Positions 7,992 through 15,995 of a DNA stretch of 33,039 nt are shown here, in pieces. Source of the DNA: JAWVZU01 sp033722075 (GTDB lineage Bacteria > Pseudomonadota > Gammaproteobacteria > Xanthomonadales > SZUA-38); NCBI GenBank assembly GCA_033722075.1, contig JAWVZU010000008.1, forward strand, positions 1 to 33,039, read 5' to 3'. The translations under genes were made by a program, and so were the position numbers. Below the pieces are notes generated by a model. The model did not search any database. It had not been told where the DNA came from and saw nothing but the letters and a program-made list of their open reading frames with translations. Position 1 is the stretch's first letter. Each line of letters begins with the position of its first letter.

Positions 7992-10563
7992 GGGCCGGAC
8001 AGGTCTTCAGGGCGGCCCACAGGTGCTGAACCTGGTCTTCGGAGAGTCGTGGAGCGTCCGGCTCCGATGCCGGAGCAGCGCAGTCGACATGGTCTGCCAG
8101 CGCGGCAAGTTCAGCCACCTGCTCCGCGGTACTGGGATGGCCCGGACCCAGCGAATCCATGAGGCCAGCGGCCGACCGCAGGTGAAATGCCAGGGCCGTG
8201 TCGATGTCGCCCCGCGCCTCCAGCAGCCTGCCCATCAATCCCTCGTCCCGCGCCAGATATTCGCTATTGCCGGACCGTTTGTTGGAGGCGATGGACTCGG
8301 TCAGCAACTGCTCTGCCTCGGCGAGTCTGGCCTGGGCGATCAGGACGCGGGCCAGATTACGCTTGTCGGTCACGGTCCAGCTGTGATCCGGGCCGACCAC
8401 CTCCAGATCGATCGACAGGGCTTCTCGATGATAGACCTCTGCGGCTTCGAAACGCCCGCGCTTTTCGGCCAGGTTGGCCGCCGAAGTCAAGGCATGCCCG
8501 ACATCGCCTGGTGAGCCGCCGGCTGCGGCCAGGGTCCGGTAGATCTCCAGCGCTTTCCGGACGAAGGGTTCCGCTTCGTCGAGCCGGTCCTGGGCAATCA
8601 GCACATGGCTGATGTGAAAATAGCTTTCCGGCACGTAGGGGTTCGGCTTGTCGAACAGGGCTTCCCGGATCGCCAGCGACCGGCGGAAGAGCTCCTCGGC
8701 GGATTGGAAGCGCGCCTGCTGCAACCGCAGCATGCCGAGTTCGTGAAGGTCGTTGGATACCTCGAGCCGATCGGGACCGAGCGCTGATTCCCGCATGTGC
8801 AGGGCCCGGGTCAGGTAGGGCTCGGCCTCGGCGAACCGATTGGTCATCATCAGCGCACTGCCAAGGTGCGACAGGCTCGTTGCAATGTCGCTGTGGGGCG
8901 GTTCGAGCTGTCCTTCGCGAAGGGCGAGTGCCTCGGATTCAAGCGCGGCGACCTCGTCCCATTGCTCTGTCCAGATCGCAACCCGCGCCAACCGCGACAA
9001 TGCGCTCGCCAGGGCCAGCTGATCTCGCCCGGTCCGCCGCAGCGCAATCGCCTCTTCGAGTGCCTTGCGGGCGTCATCGAAGCGTTCCATGCCGAAATAG
9101 GCATCACCGAACTTCTCCAGAAGGGCAGCCCGTACCTGGGGCTGATCCGCGAGCATCTCCTGCAGGCGCCGGACGCCCCGATCGAGCATTTCCCGTGCGG
9201 TCATGTTCCGTGATTGATCAATGTCCGTGGCCAGTGGATCGGACGGGTTGAACAGGTCGACCATGAAATCGGCGATCCGCTCGTTGCGCTCCACCTGCAC
9301 CTGCGCCTGCAGCAGCGCGTCTTCAGCGACCGTACGAAGCTTGGACTCGCGCCAGGCAAATGCCAGCAGCGCCAGGGCGGCAAAAGTCGAAACGGCTACA
9401 CCCCAGCGGTTGCGGGCAACGAATTTGCGGCTCCGGTAGGCCCAGGTGCCACGCCGCGTCAGCAGCGGCTGGCCGGCCAGGTAGCGTTCCAGTTCATCAG
9501 CCAACGCGGCGACACTCGCGAATCGTTCCGCGGGTTCTTTGCGAAGGGCTTTCATGATCACCGCGTCGAGATCGCCGGCGACGCGGGACGCCCAGCGCAG
9601 TCGGTTCTGGACGGCGATGGTCGATGGGTTTGCCGGTACGTGATGCAGGATCGACTGTTCGATCTGCCGGGATCGATCGCGTTCCTCGAACGGTCGGCGC
9701 CCACCCAGCAGTTCGTAGAGCACGACGCCAAGGCCATACACGTCGACGGCGGTCGTGACCGGCTCGCCGCGAATCTGTTCCGGCGCGGCGTATTCCATGG
9801 TCATGAGCCGCGCCCCGGTTCGGGTTCGAGGCGACTCCAGCTCGCCATCGCTTTCCTGCAGCTTCGCGATCCCGAAATCCAGAACCCGCAGCCGCCCGGC
9901 GGAGTCCACGAAGATGTTGCCGGGTTTCAGGTCCCGGTGGATGATCAGGTTGCGGTGGGCGTAAGCCATGGCGTCACAAAGCTGAAGGAACAGCTTCAGC
10001 CGGTCGTTCAGTCCGAGGTCCTGCTCGTTGCTGTAGTCGGTCAGCGGCTGTCCGTTGACGTATTCCATCGCCAGGTAGGGCGTACCGCCGTCGGTGACGC
10101 CTGCATCGTATAGGGGGGCGATGTGGGGGTGTTCGAGCCGGGCGAGCACCTGGTGCTCGAAGAAGAAACGTTGCCGCGCTTCGGGTTCGGCAAGGGGATC
10201 GCGTCGCAACAGTTTCAGCGCAACTCGTCCCCCGACTTCCTCCCGGGTCGCGAGGTATACGACGGAACTGCCGCCGCGGCCGATTTCCTCTTCGATCCGA
10301 TAGTGGCCGACCCGGTCCGACACGGGCCTGGCATCCTCGTCTTCCAGCAGTCGGCCCAACTCTCCCGCATCGACGTCGGCGATGCGGTCCGAATCGGGGT
10401 CGATGGCTGCATCCGCCGCGAGGAGCTCGCCGACCGCTTCCTGCAGCCAGGCGGGCAGGTCCCGGCTGCTCAGAAACTCGGCCCGCTGTTTCCCGGACAG
10501 TGCCGCCGCCTTGTGGAAGACCTCTTCGACCCGTGCCCACTGTTCCGAGGTCAGCTGGCGCAT
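7963..10563 (-). CDS. TPR-type Ser/Thr protein kinase, partner of the adjacent ECF sigma factor
   Basis: 866 residues. The N-terminal ~85 residues precede a Hanks-type kinase domain (about 88-360): GRGGSS loop, VALKLL Lys (K117), HRDLKPGN with D211, DFG at 229-231 and EYAAPEQ. One transmembrane helix lies near 386-405. The rest (about 440-800) is built of TPR-like units with the EAEPYLTRALHMRE and AEELFRRSLAIREAL pattern. The ATG follows the TAG stop of the sigma gene with no gap (TAGATG), so the two are co-translated. This pairing is the known organisation of ECF43-type sigma factors with a cognate kinase that phosphorylates a Thr in sigma region 2. That role is inferred here from synteny and family. 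It ends inside the hydrolase gene. Confidence 0.93.
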   Translation of the reverse strand: MRQLTSEQWARVEEVFHKAAALSGKQRAEFLSSRDLPAWLQEAVGELLAADAAIDPDSDRIADVDAGELGRLLEDEDARPVSDRVGHYRIEEEIGRGGSSVVYLATREEVGGRVALKLLRRDPLAEPEARQRFFFEHQVLARLEHPHIAPLYDAGVTDGGTPYLAMEYVNGQPLTDYSNEQDLGLNDRLKLFLQLCDAMAYAHRNLIIHRDLKPGNIFVDSAGRLRVLDFGIAKLQESDGELESPRTRTGARLMTMEYAAPEQIRGEPVTTAVDVYGLGVVLYELLGGRRPFEERDRSRQIEQSILHHVPANPSTIAVQNRLRWASRVAGDLDAVIMKALRKEPAERFASVAALADELERYLAGQPLLTRRGTWAYRSRKFVARNRWGVAVSTFAALALLAFAWRESKLRTVAEDALLQAQVQVERNERIADFMVDLFNPSDPLATDIDQSRNMTAREMLDRGVRRLQEMLADQPQVRAALLEKFGDAYFGMERFDDARKALEEAIALRRTGRDQLALASALSRLARVAIWTEQWDEVAALESEALALREGQLEPPHSDIATSLSHLGSALMMTNRFAEAEPYLTRALHMRESALGPDRLEVSNDLHELGMLRLQQARFQSAEELFRRSLAIREALFDKPNPYVPESYFHISHVLIAQDRLDEAEPFVRKALEIYRTLAAAGGSPGDVGHALTSAANLAEKRGRFEAAEVYHREALSIDLEVVGPDHSWTVTDKRNLARVLIAQARLAEAEQLLTESIASNKRSGNSEYLARDEGLMGRLLEARGDIDTALAFHLRSAAGLMDSLGPGHPSTAEQVAELAALADHVDCAAPASEPDAPRLSEDQVQHLWAALKTCPALRFPESPAR

Positions 10564-11142
10564 CTAAGCGGCCGGTGGGGTCAGCTCGTTCTGCAGCCAG
10601 GCGCGGGCGAAGCGCCAGTGACGCTTGACCGAGGACGGCGACGTGTCCAGCGCGACGGCCGTTTCTTCGATGCTCATGCCGGCGAAGAACCGGCACTCGA
10701 CGATACGGGAGTAGTCGGGGTTGACGCGTTCGAGGCGCTCCAGCGCGTCGTTGATGGCCAGCATGTTTGTTTCGTCGCCGGGCGCGGCTGCCACGACGCT
10801 GTCGGTATAGGTCGTCAGCACGGCGTCGCCACCCCGTTTCTGCCGTCCGCGGCGCCGGGCATGATCAACCAGGACCTGGCGCATGAGCTGGGCGCAGATG
10901 AACATGAACTGCTCTCGCGACTCGGGCAACTCGGGAAAACTCTCCGTCAGCTTCAGGTACGCCTCATGCACCAGCCCGGAAGTATCCAGGGTATGGCCCG
11001 GGCGCTCGCGCCGGAGCTGAGCGCGGGCGATGCGCATGAGCGCCGAATAAACCTCCGGCAGCAGGTCATCGAGCGTTCCAGGCTCGATTTGTCCTGCATG
11101 TTTGAGGCGGATCGCCGGCAGTTCAGGTTCTTCGGCGTCCAA
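10564..11142 (-). CDS. ECF sigma factor, TIGR02999/ECF43-like
   Basis: 192 residues from a TTG start with GGGAGG 6 nt upstream; an in-frame GTG at 11160 is the alternative (198 aa). Region 2 contains HTLDTSGLVHEAYLKL, the family signature. The acidic residue usual in region 2.2 (as in DLVQE) is replaced by Gly after a Thr-Ser pair. Region 4 contains ECRFFAGMSIEETAVAL and SPSSVKRHWRFARAWL, the -35-binding HTH. The Ser/Thr kinase gene starts directly after its stop. In ECF43 factors, phosphorylation of a Thr near region 2.2 is known to supply the missing negative charge for core RNA polymerase binding. The TS pair here would be the natural site (inference). No anti-sigma gene is adjacent. Confidence 0.92.
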   Translation of the reverse strand: MDAEEPELPAIRLKHAGQIEPGTLDDLLPEVYSALMRIARAQLRRERPGHTLDTSGLVHEAYLKLTESFPELPESREQFMFICAQLMRQVLVDHARRRGRQKRGGDAVLTTYTDSVVAAAPGDETNMLAINDALERLERVNPDYSRIVECRFFAGMSIEETAVALDTSPSSVKRHWRFARAWLQNELTPPAA

Positions 11143-11316
11143 GCCTTCCCTCCCCGTCACTTCTTGGGTCTCGAAGCGGGATCTTCTCGCATCCCGGGTG
11201 AATTGCTCATTGAATCAGAATGATAACAAGTGAACGACGGGTTTGATCCAGTTTCCGGCGGTATGGCGCTATCAAGGAAAAGAGAGCATTTTTTTGAACG
11301 GGGAATGGAGAGGCAC

Positions 11317-14106
11317 ATGGACAATTCTCGAATCATCGACCGGTCGCACTGGCTCATGCTGATCCTGGTCGCACTGCTCGGGCTCGCTCCGGCGCTTGCC
11401 CAGGATGACGAATTTTCCATCAACCAGGGTATTTCCGGTGCCTGGTTCGACGAGACAACACCGGGTCAGGGTTTCCTGATCGATGTCGATCCTTCCAGCC
11501 AGTTCCTGTTCGTCGCCTGGTTCACCTTCGATGCCGGTGCCGCAAAGGTCGGTGCGCCGGAACATCGCTGGCTGACCGCGCAGGGCAACTACACGGGCGG
11601 CAGCGCAGATCTTGAACTCTCGTCAACCTCAGGCGGGCGCTTCGACGATCCGCAGGCGGTTTCCACCGTGCCGGCGGGGAGCCTCTCGATCAGCTTCTCC
11701 GATTGCGAGACTGGCACGGTCAGCTTCGATCTCACGGATGATGGGCTGCAGGGAGAGATATCGATCAAGCGGGTGATTCCCGGCACCGGCGACCTGTGTG
11801 CTTCGGGCATGGTCAGCAAGGGGATGAGCGACAGCTTCTGGACCGCCAGCGGCGGGCCTTCCGGCGGATCGGTCACGCAGATCCACCGTCATGATACGGA
11901 CAGCATTTTTGCAATCGTCGGCAATCTCGGCGCGCTGCATCGGTCCACGGACAATGGACAGAGCTGGGAGCGGATGCCATTTCAGGCGCCGAACATGGGC
12001 GTGGTCGTCGACCTGGCCAGCGATGGCTCGGGTGGTCTCTACCTGGTCAATGCCTGCAACTTCTTCGTCGGCTGCAGCCAGGAAAACGGCATCTACCGGT
12101 CGACCGATGACGGTGAGTCCTTCGACCTCATCGGCGGTGCAGGGCGCGACCTGACCGCCGTGTTCGCCAATGGGAACGTCATCCTCGTCGGGGACGCCTT
12201 CGGGTTCATTCTGCGATCGCTGAACGACGGAGCATCTCTCAACTCGGTGGCCAGTGGCCTGGAGTTCATCGGCGGCTTCGCCGAATCGCCGGCAGGCACC
12301 CTGTTCGCCGCATCGCCGCTGGCGATTTATCGGTCCACCAACAACGGCGGTTCCTGGAGCGTCGCCCTCGAACTGGAATGCTGCAACGAGAGTGCCGTGG
12401 CCGTCGACAGCGAGGGGCGGGTGTTTGCCGGTTCATCCCGCGGTGTGTTCCGGTCGACCGACGACGGTCAGACCTGGTCGCGGGCCGACAACGGCATTCC
12501 GGTCGAGCAGGACGGTCTCAAGTTCGTGGATCGAATCAGTATCGGAAACAATGACTCGCTGGTGGTCCGCGCCGGCTTCGACCGCGTCTTCCGCTCCACC
12601 AACGCCGGCGACCAGTGGAGCGAGATTTCCGATTCCCGTTTCGAAGGCGCCGGTCTTCGGGAAGTGATTCACGCCGGCGACAATACGCTGCTGGTTGCGA
12701 GCGAGGGTCTCGGCGTCTTCCGGTCAACCAACACGGGGGCCTCCTGGAACATCGAGAACACCGGCATCCTGGGGGCCTCCGTCGACCGACTGCTGACCGA
12801 CGGCAGCCGAATCTACGCCGACGCCAACGGCAACCTGTTCCGGGCAGAGAACGGCGGGGCAACCTGGACGCTCATTGACCTGCCTGACGGTTTGTCTTCC
12901 GGCACGTTTGGTCTCGGAGCCGGCGATCGCATTTACGCCGCGGGCTTCTTCCTGGGTCAGATCTACCGGAGCGATGATGACGGTGCCAGCTGGACCCGGA
13001 TTCCGACGCCCTGGGACGACGAGGCGGACGTCATCCTGATTTTCGACCTGGCCGAACACCCGGACGGCAGCCTCTACGCTTCCGTGTTCGACAACTTCCT
13101 CGGCGGCGAGATCATCTCCGGCGTGTACCGCACCGCCGACAACGGCGACTCCTGGACCAAGCTCAACGCCGGTCTGCCGAATGTCGATTCGAACTATGCG
13201 GCCCCGGAGATCAGCCGGATCGAGATTGCGGACGACGGGACGATCCTGGCGGGGCTGGTGCGGTTCAGCCAGAACGGGGAGCGCTCGGTAACCGCCTTCC
13301 GGTCCACCGATGGCGGTGAGAGCTGGCAGGAGACCAACGTTTCCGAAGAGAACATCTATGACTTTGCCTTCGCGCCCGGCAATACGGTCTACACGGCCAC
13401 CAACAATGGCTTGTTCCGTTCCGGCAACGGGGGTGAGAGCTGGAATCGTCGCACCTTGCCGTCCGACGGCAACGTACGGGCGGTCGCCGTGACCTCGGAT
13501 GGCGAACTGTATGTTGCTGAAGACACCGATGGCGCGCTGTTCTCGACGGACCGGGGCGATTCGTTCACCGTGCTCAATGACGGATTGCCGGACGGTGATG
13601 ACGTGGTTCAGTCGCTGGCCGTGGCGAACGGATTGCTCTATGCGGGGACCAGAGGTTCTTCAGTCTATCGTAGCCGGGACGCGGTGGCCGAAGGCGCCTT
13701 TGCGATCAACCAGGGCATGTTCGGCGCGTGGCTGAACGGCGCGACGCCGGGCCAGGGCTTCCTGTTCGATATCGAGCCGTCCAGCCGGTTCATGTTCGTC
13801 GCCTGGTTCACCTACGATGCAGTCGCCGGCAAGGTCGGATCGGATGGTCAGCGCTGGCTGACCGCGCAGGGCAATTACGACGGTGATGTGGCGACGCTGG
13901 ACGTGTCCCTGACCAGCGGTGGTGCTTTCAACGATGATCAGGCAGTGAGTTCGCAGCCGGTGGGCACCCTGACCGTCGACTTCGATGAGTGCGGCAAGGC
14001 CGCGCTGAGCTATGACCTCGATGAGGGCTTGTCCGGCAGTGCCATGCTGACGCGGCTCCTTCCATCTGCGGCGGCTTTATGCGAGTCCTTGCAGGGTGCC
14101 CCATGA
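11317..14106 (+). CDS. Large secreted BNR-repeat protein with a duplicated flanking domain
   Basis: 929 residues with a signal peptide ending near APALAQ. Between two related ~130-residue modules (33-163 and 795-929) lies a series of about 13 BNR/sialidase-type repeats, each with a core like VFRSTDDGQTWSR. They are expected to form one or two beta-propellers. The flanking modules share FSINQG/FAINQG, TPGQGFL, FVAWFT, RWLTAQGNY and DDPQAVS/DDQAVSS, plus paired Cys residues near the end. Sialidase activity is not implied; most such proteins are surface or extracellular with unknown ligands. The ATG at 11317 is chosen because GGAG lies 6 nt upstream; earlier in-frame starts lack this. It is divergent from the ECF sigma/kinase pair across a 174-bp gap, so it may be a target of that sigma factor (inference). 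Confidence 0.88.
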   Translation: MDNSRIIDRSHWLMLILVALLGLAPALAQDDEFSINQGISGAWFDETTPGQGFLIDVDPSSQFLFVAWFTFDAGAAKVGAPEHRWLTAQGNYTGGSADLELSSTSGGRFDDPQAVSTVPAGSLSISFSDCETGTVSFDLTDDGLQGEISIKRVIPGTGDLCASGMVSKGMSDSFWTASGGPSGGSVTQIHRHDTDSIFAIVGNLGALHRSTDNGQSWERMPFQAPNMGVVVDLASDGSGGLYLVNACNFFVGCSQENGIYRSTDDGESFDLIGGAGRDLTAVFANGNVILVGDAFGFILRSLNDGASLNSVASGLEFIGGFAESPAGTLFAASPLAIYRSTNNGGSWSVALELECCNESAVAVDSEGRVFAGSSRGVFRSTDDGQTWSRADNGIPVEQDGLKFVDRISIGNNDSLVVRAGFDRVFRSTNAGDQWSEISDSRFEGAGLREVIHAGDNTLLVASEGLGVFRSTNTGASWNIENTGILGASVDRLLTDGSRIYADANGNLFRAENGGATWTLIDLPDGLSSGTFGLGAGDRIYAAGFFLGQIYRSDDDGASWTRIPTPWDDEADVILIFDLAEHPDGSLYASVFDNFLGGEIISGVYRTADNGDSWTKLNAGLPNVDSNYAAPEISRIEIADDGTILAGLVRFSQNGERSVTAFRSTDGGESWQETNVSEENIYDFAFAPGNTVYTATNNGLFRSGNGGESWNRRTLPSDGNVRAVAVTSDGELYVAEDTDGALFSTDRGDSFTVLNDGLPDGDDVVQSLAVANGLLYAGTRGSSVYRSRDAVAEGAFAINQGMFGAWLNGATPGQGFLFDIEPSSRFMFVAWFTYDAVAGKVGSDGQRWLTAQGNYDGDVATLDVSLTSGGAFNDDQAVSSQPVGTLTVDFDECGKAALSYDLDEGLSGSAMLTRLLPSAAALCESLQGAP
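11413..11805 (+). repeat. N-terminal copy of the duplicated domain in the BNR protein
   Basis: This encodes the module beginning FSINQGISGAWFDE. It aligns with the C-terminal copy at 13699-14103 over its full length, with conserved TPGQGFL, FVAWFT and RWLTAQGNY blocks. The similarity is at protein level; the DNA has diverged. Confidence 0.8.
13699..14103 (+). repeat. C-terminal copy of the duplicated domain in the BNR protein
   Basis: This encodes the module beginning FAINQGMFGAWLNG and ending LCESLQGAP at the stop codon. It matches the N-terminal copy in order and spacing of motifs. The copies bracket the BNR repeats. Confidence 0.8.
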
Positions 14107-14158
14107 CGGATTGACGGTGTAATCTGGTCAGCGAAATCAACTCGTATCGGAGGGAGCG

Positions 14159-14779
14159 ATGTCGCTGACCTTTTACACCAACCCCATGTCGAGAGGGCAG
14201 ATCGCGCGCTGGATGCTCGAAGAAGTGGGCGAACCCTACGAGCAGGTCCTGCTCGACTATGGGACGACCATGAAGGGTGAGGCGTATCTTCAGGTCAATC
14301 CCATGGGCAAAGTGCCTGCGGTTGCCCATGACGGACACGTGGTGACCGAGGCCGCCGCGATCTGCGCCTATCTGGCCGACGCATTTCCCGAGGCCGGCCT
14401 GGCGCCGACCGACGGGGAGCGGGCCGACTATTACCGCTGGCTGTTCTTCGCCGCAGGGCCGCTTGAGCAGGCGGTGACCAATCACTCGGTGCTCAAGGTC
14501 GATCCGACGCCCGAACAACAGCGAATGGTCGGGTATGGCTCCTACGACCAGGCCGTCACGACACTGGAACAGGCCCTGGCCGGGAAAGACTACATCTGCG
14601 GCGATCGTTTCACCGCGGCGGACGTCTACGTCGGCTCGGCCGTCGACTGGGGTATGGGTTTCGGCACCCTGCCCAAGCGGCCGGTGTTCGAGCAATATGC
14701 CGAGCGCCTGAGACAACGGCCCGCCTACCGCAAGGCCAAGTCCATCGACCAGGAATTGATGCCCAAGGATCCGGGCTAG
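14159..14779 (+). CDS. Glutathione S-transferase family protein
   Basis: 206 residues. The N-terminal thioredoxin-fold domain (1-78) has LTFYTNPMSRGQIARWMLEE, the cis-Pro loop NPMGKVPAV (48-56) and the glutathione-contacting TEAAAI (63-68). The C-terminal helical domain (about 85-200) has the FTAADVYVGSAVDW fold-initiating motif. It conjugates or otherwise handles glutathione in the cytoplasm; the substrate cannot be read from sequence. The start has GGAGGGAG upstream at good spacing. Its TAG stop is formed by the TA target duplication plus the first G of the MITE that follows. The convergent VOC gene lies on the other side of the element. Confidence 0.94.
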   Translation: MSLTFYTNPMSRGQIARWMLEEVGEPYEQVLLDYGTTMKGEAYLQVNPMGKVPAVAHDGHVVTEAAAICAYLADAFPEAGLAPTDGERADYYRWLFFAAGPLEQAVTNHSVLKVDPTPEQQRMVGYGSYDQAVTTLEQALAGKDYICGDRFTAADVYVGSAVDWGMGFGTLPKRPVFEQYAERLRQRPAYRKAKSIDQELMPKDPG

Positions 14780-14799
14780 CCCGAATATTGCACCAATTT
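14779..14799 (+). repeat. Left terminal inverted repeat of the MITE
   Basis: It begins GCCCGAATATTGCACC directly after the TA duplication at 14777-14778. It pairs with 15016-15036 with two mismatches. Confidence 0.85.
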
Positions 14800-15015
14800 T
14801 GCTCCACCGTTCCAAATTCTGGTTATAGATCAACCGATTGGGAGGGGCCGGAACCAAGGTGCACTTTGTTCCGCGGCCGGTTCTGAGCGACATCCTGCGG
14901 AAATGTCGCTGGATCTCGCGAGTCATATCGACCGATCCCCCTTAAACCGTGGAATGACCACGCTTTTTCGGACGATCGGCCAATCTGACGGCGCGAGCTG
15001 AACCGACAAATCCGG

Positions 15016-15036
15016 AAATCGGTGCAACATTCGGGC
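15016..15036 (-). repeat. Right terminal inverted repeat of the MITE
   Basis: Read on the minus strand from 15036 it begins GCCCGAATGTTGCACC. The TA duplication follows outside at 15037-15038. Confidence 0.85.
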
Positions 15037-15419
15037 TAGTCGATGTCCCGGGCGAGGCAGACCAGGTAGCCGTTGGGATCTTCGACGGCGAACTCGCGTA
15101 ACCCATAGGGCTGATCCTCCGGACCCCAGCTGACGGTGGCGCGGCCGCCGATTCTGGCAGCCTCCGCGTCCACGTCGTCCACGAACAGGTAGATGACCCC
15201 GGACAGGGCCGGCCCGGGACGATCCTGGATCTGGCCGGTGAAGAACCAGATGCGCGCGGCATCGGTTTCGTTCCTAAGAGTGAGTTCTGCCCAGATCGGA
15301 ACCTCGTCCTCGTCCCAGCGTCCGGTCTGCTCGAACCCCAGCACTTCGGTATAGAACGCGATGGTTCCCGCGAGGTCGTCGGTGTACAGGCTGGGTGTCA
15401 AAGGCGACCGCTGCATCAT
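15036..15419 (-). CDS. VOC (glyoxalase/bleomycin-resistance fold) family protein
   Basis: 127 residues, a single VOC module made of two beta-alpha-beta-beta-beta halves. Halves are marked by SLYTDDLAGTIAFYTEVLGF (first) and VIYLFVDDVDAEAARIGG with LREFAVEDPNGYLVCLA (second). The last motif carries the usual C-terminal metal-site or substrate-contact Glu/Asp. Members include metal-dependent dioxygenases, glyoxalases and binding proteins, so no substrate is assigned. Two consecutive ATGs (15419 and 15416) follow GAGG; either may be used. The frame is open another 38 codons upstream, without family similarity. Its TAG stop includes the last base of the MITE. Confidence 0.88.
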   Translation of the reverse strand: MMQRSPLTPSLYTDDLAGTIAFYTEVLGFEQTGRWDEDEVPIWAELTLRNETDAARIWFFTGQIQDRPGPALSGVIYLFVDDVDAEAARIGGRATVSWGPEDQPYGLREFAVEDPNGYLVCLARDID

Positions 15420-15566
15420 TTTTCCTCGGTGTGCGGATGGAACAACGGATACCACATCACGGGAGGGCACAACATTGCCTATCGTCAGGCGACAGGGTAC
15501 GGGCACCGGGGATTGCTCATCGGTTCGCCCCACCGTCGCGTCAACCGTCCGGGACGCTTCCTCGAT

Positions 15567-15995
15567 TCAACTCAGCTGCTGGAGCGCCTGGCGCACGGAG
15601 GGGGGGATGGCGGTCTTCTCCATGCCGTCCCGATTGACGAAGACGTGGACGAAATAGCCCGCTGCGGCGGCAGTTTCGGACGTCTCCTCGAAGATTCCCA
15701 CTTCGTAGCGCACGGACGTGTTGCCGAGGTGCCCGACGCGCAGGCCGGCTTCAATCGTCATCGGATACGCCAGCGGGCTGCGATAGGTGCACTTGGACTC
15801 GATACACACGCCGATGATCTCTGCGGCGTGGATGTCCAGGCCGCCTTCCTCGATGAGGTACTGGTTGATGACCGTGTCGAAGTAGCTGTAGTACTGGACG
15901 TTGTTGATGTGCCCGTAGATGTCGTTGTCCATCCAACGTGTGGTGATGGACCGAAAACAGGGATAGGCAGTGCGGGCGTAGCTGACTTCGGTCAT
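15567..15995 (-). CDS. Acyl-CoA thioesterase, 4HBT/YbgC-like hotdog fold
   Basis: 142 residues, the usual length for the family. The catalytic region RWMDNDIYGHINNVQYYSYFD (20-40) matches the DxDxxGHVNN signature, with D25 as probable catalytic Asp. The central helix and the strands YRSPLAYPMTIEAGL and SVRYEVGIFEE follow the hotdog pattern. It should hydrolyse an acyl-CoA thioester in the cytoplasm; chain length is unknown. The ATG overlaps the TGA of the dehydrogenase gene as ATGA, so it is translated from the same mRNA. The two enzymes may act on connected CoA or oxo-acid metabolites (inference). Confidence 0.92.
   Translation of the reverse strand: MTEVSYARTAYPCFRSITTRWMDNDIYGHINNVQYYSYFDTVINQYLIEEGGLDIHAAEIIGVCIESKCTYRSPLAYPMTIEAGLRVGHLGNTSVRYEVGIFEETSETAAAAGYFVHVFVNRDGMEKTAIPPSVRQALQQLS

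Larger units (their letters stand above)
14779..15036. mobile_element. 258-bp MITE with 21-bp terminal inverted repeats, TA target duplication (IS630/Tc1-mariner type)
   Basis: The ends are near-perfect inverted repeats: GCCCGAATATTGCACCAATT at the left and, read inward from the right, GCCCGAATGTTGCACCGATT, with 19 of 21 matches. TA flanks both sides (14777-14778 and 15037-15038). Removing the element and one TA restores CTAG, the preferred site of IS630-family insertions. No open frame for a transposase lies inside, so it is non-autonomous. Internal hairpins include an 8-bp stem AGCGACAT/ATGTCGCT (14886-14893 with 14903-14910) and CGTGG-AATGA-CCACG followed by CTTTTT (14948-14968), a weak possible terminator. 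The element fills the whole gap between the GST and VOC genes and leaves both TAG stops intact. Confidence 0.85.

Noticed and set aside
11950..13680. Tandem DNA repeat array or CRISPR-like structure
   Set aside because: The periodicity comes from BNR protein repeats of uneven spacing with diverged DNA; there are no identical repeats with unique spacers.
14886..14910. Hairpin AGCGACAT/ATGTCGCT as an independent regulatory site
   Set aside because: It lies within the MITE and is most simply part of that element's internal structure.
15420..15566. Hidden gene or terminator between the VOC and thioesterase genes
   Set aside because: No frame with a start, ribosome site and similarity was seen, and no stem followed by a T tract.
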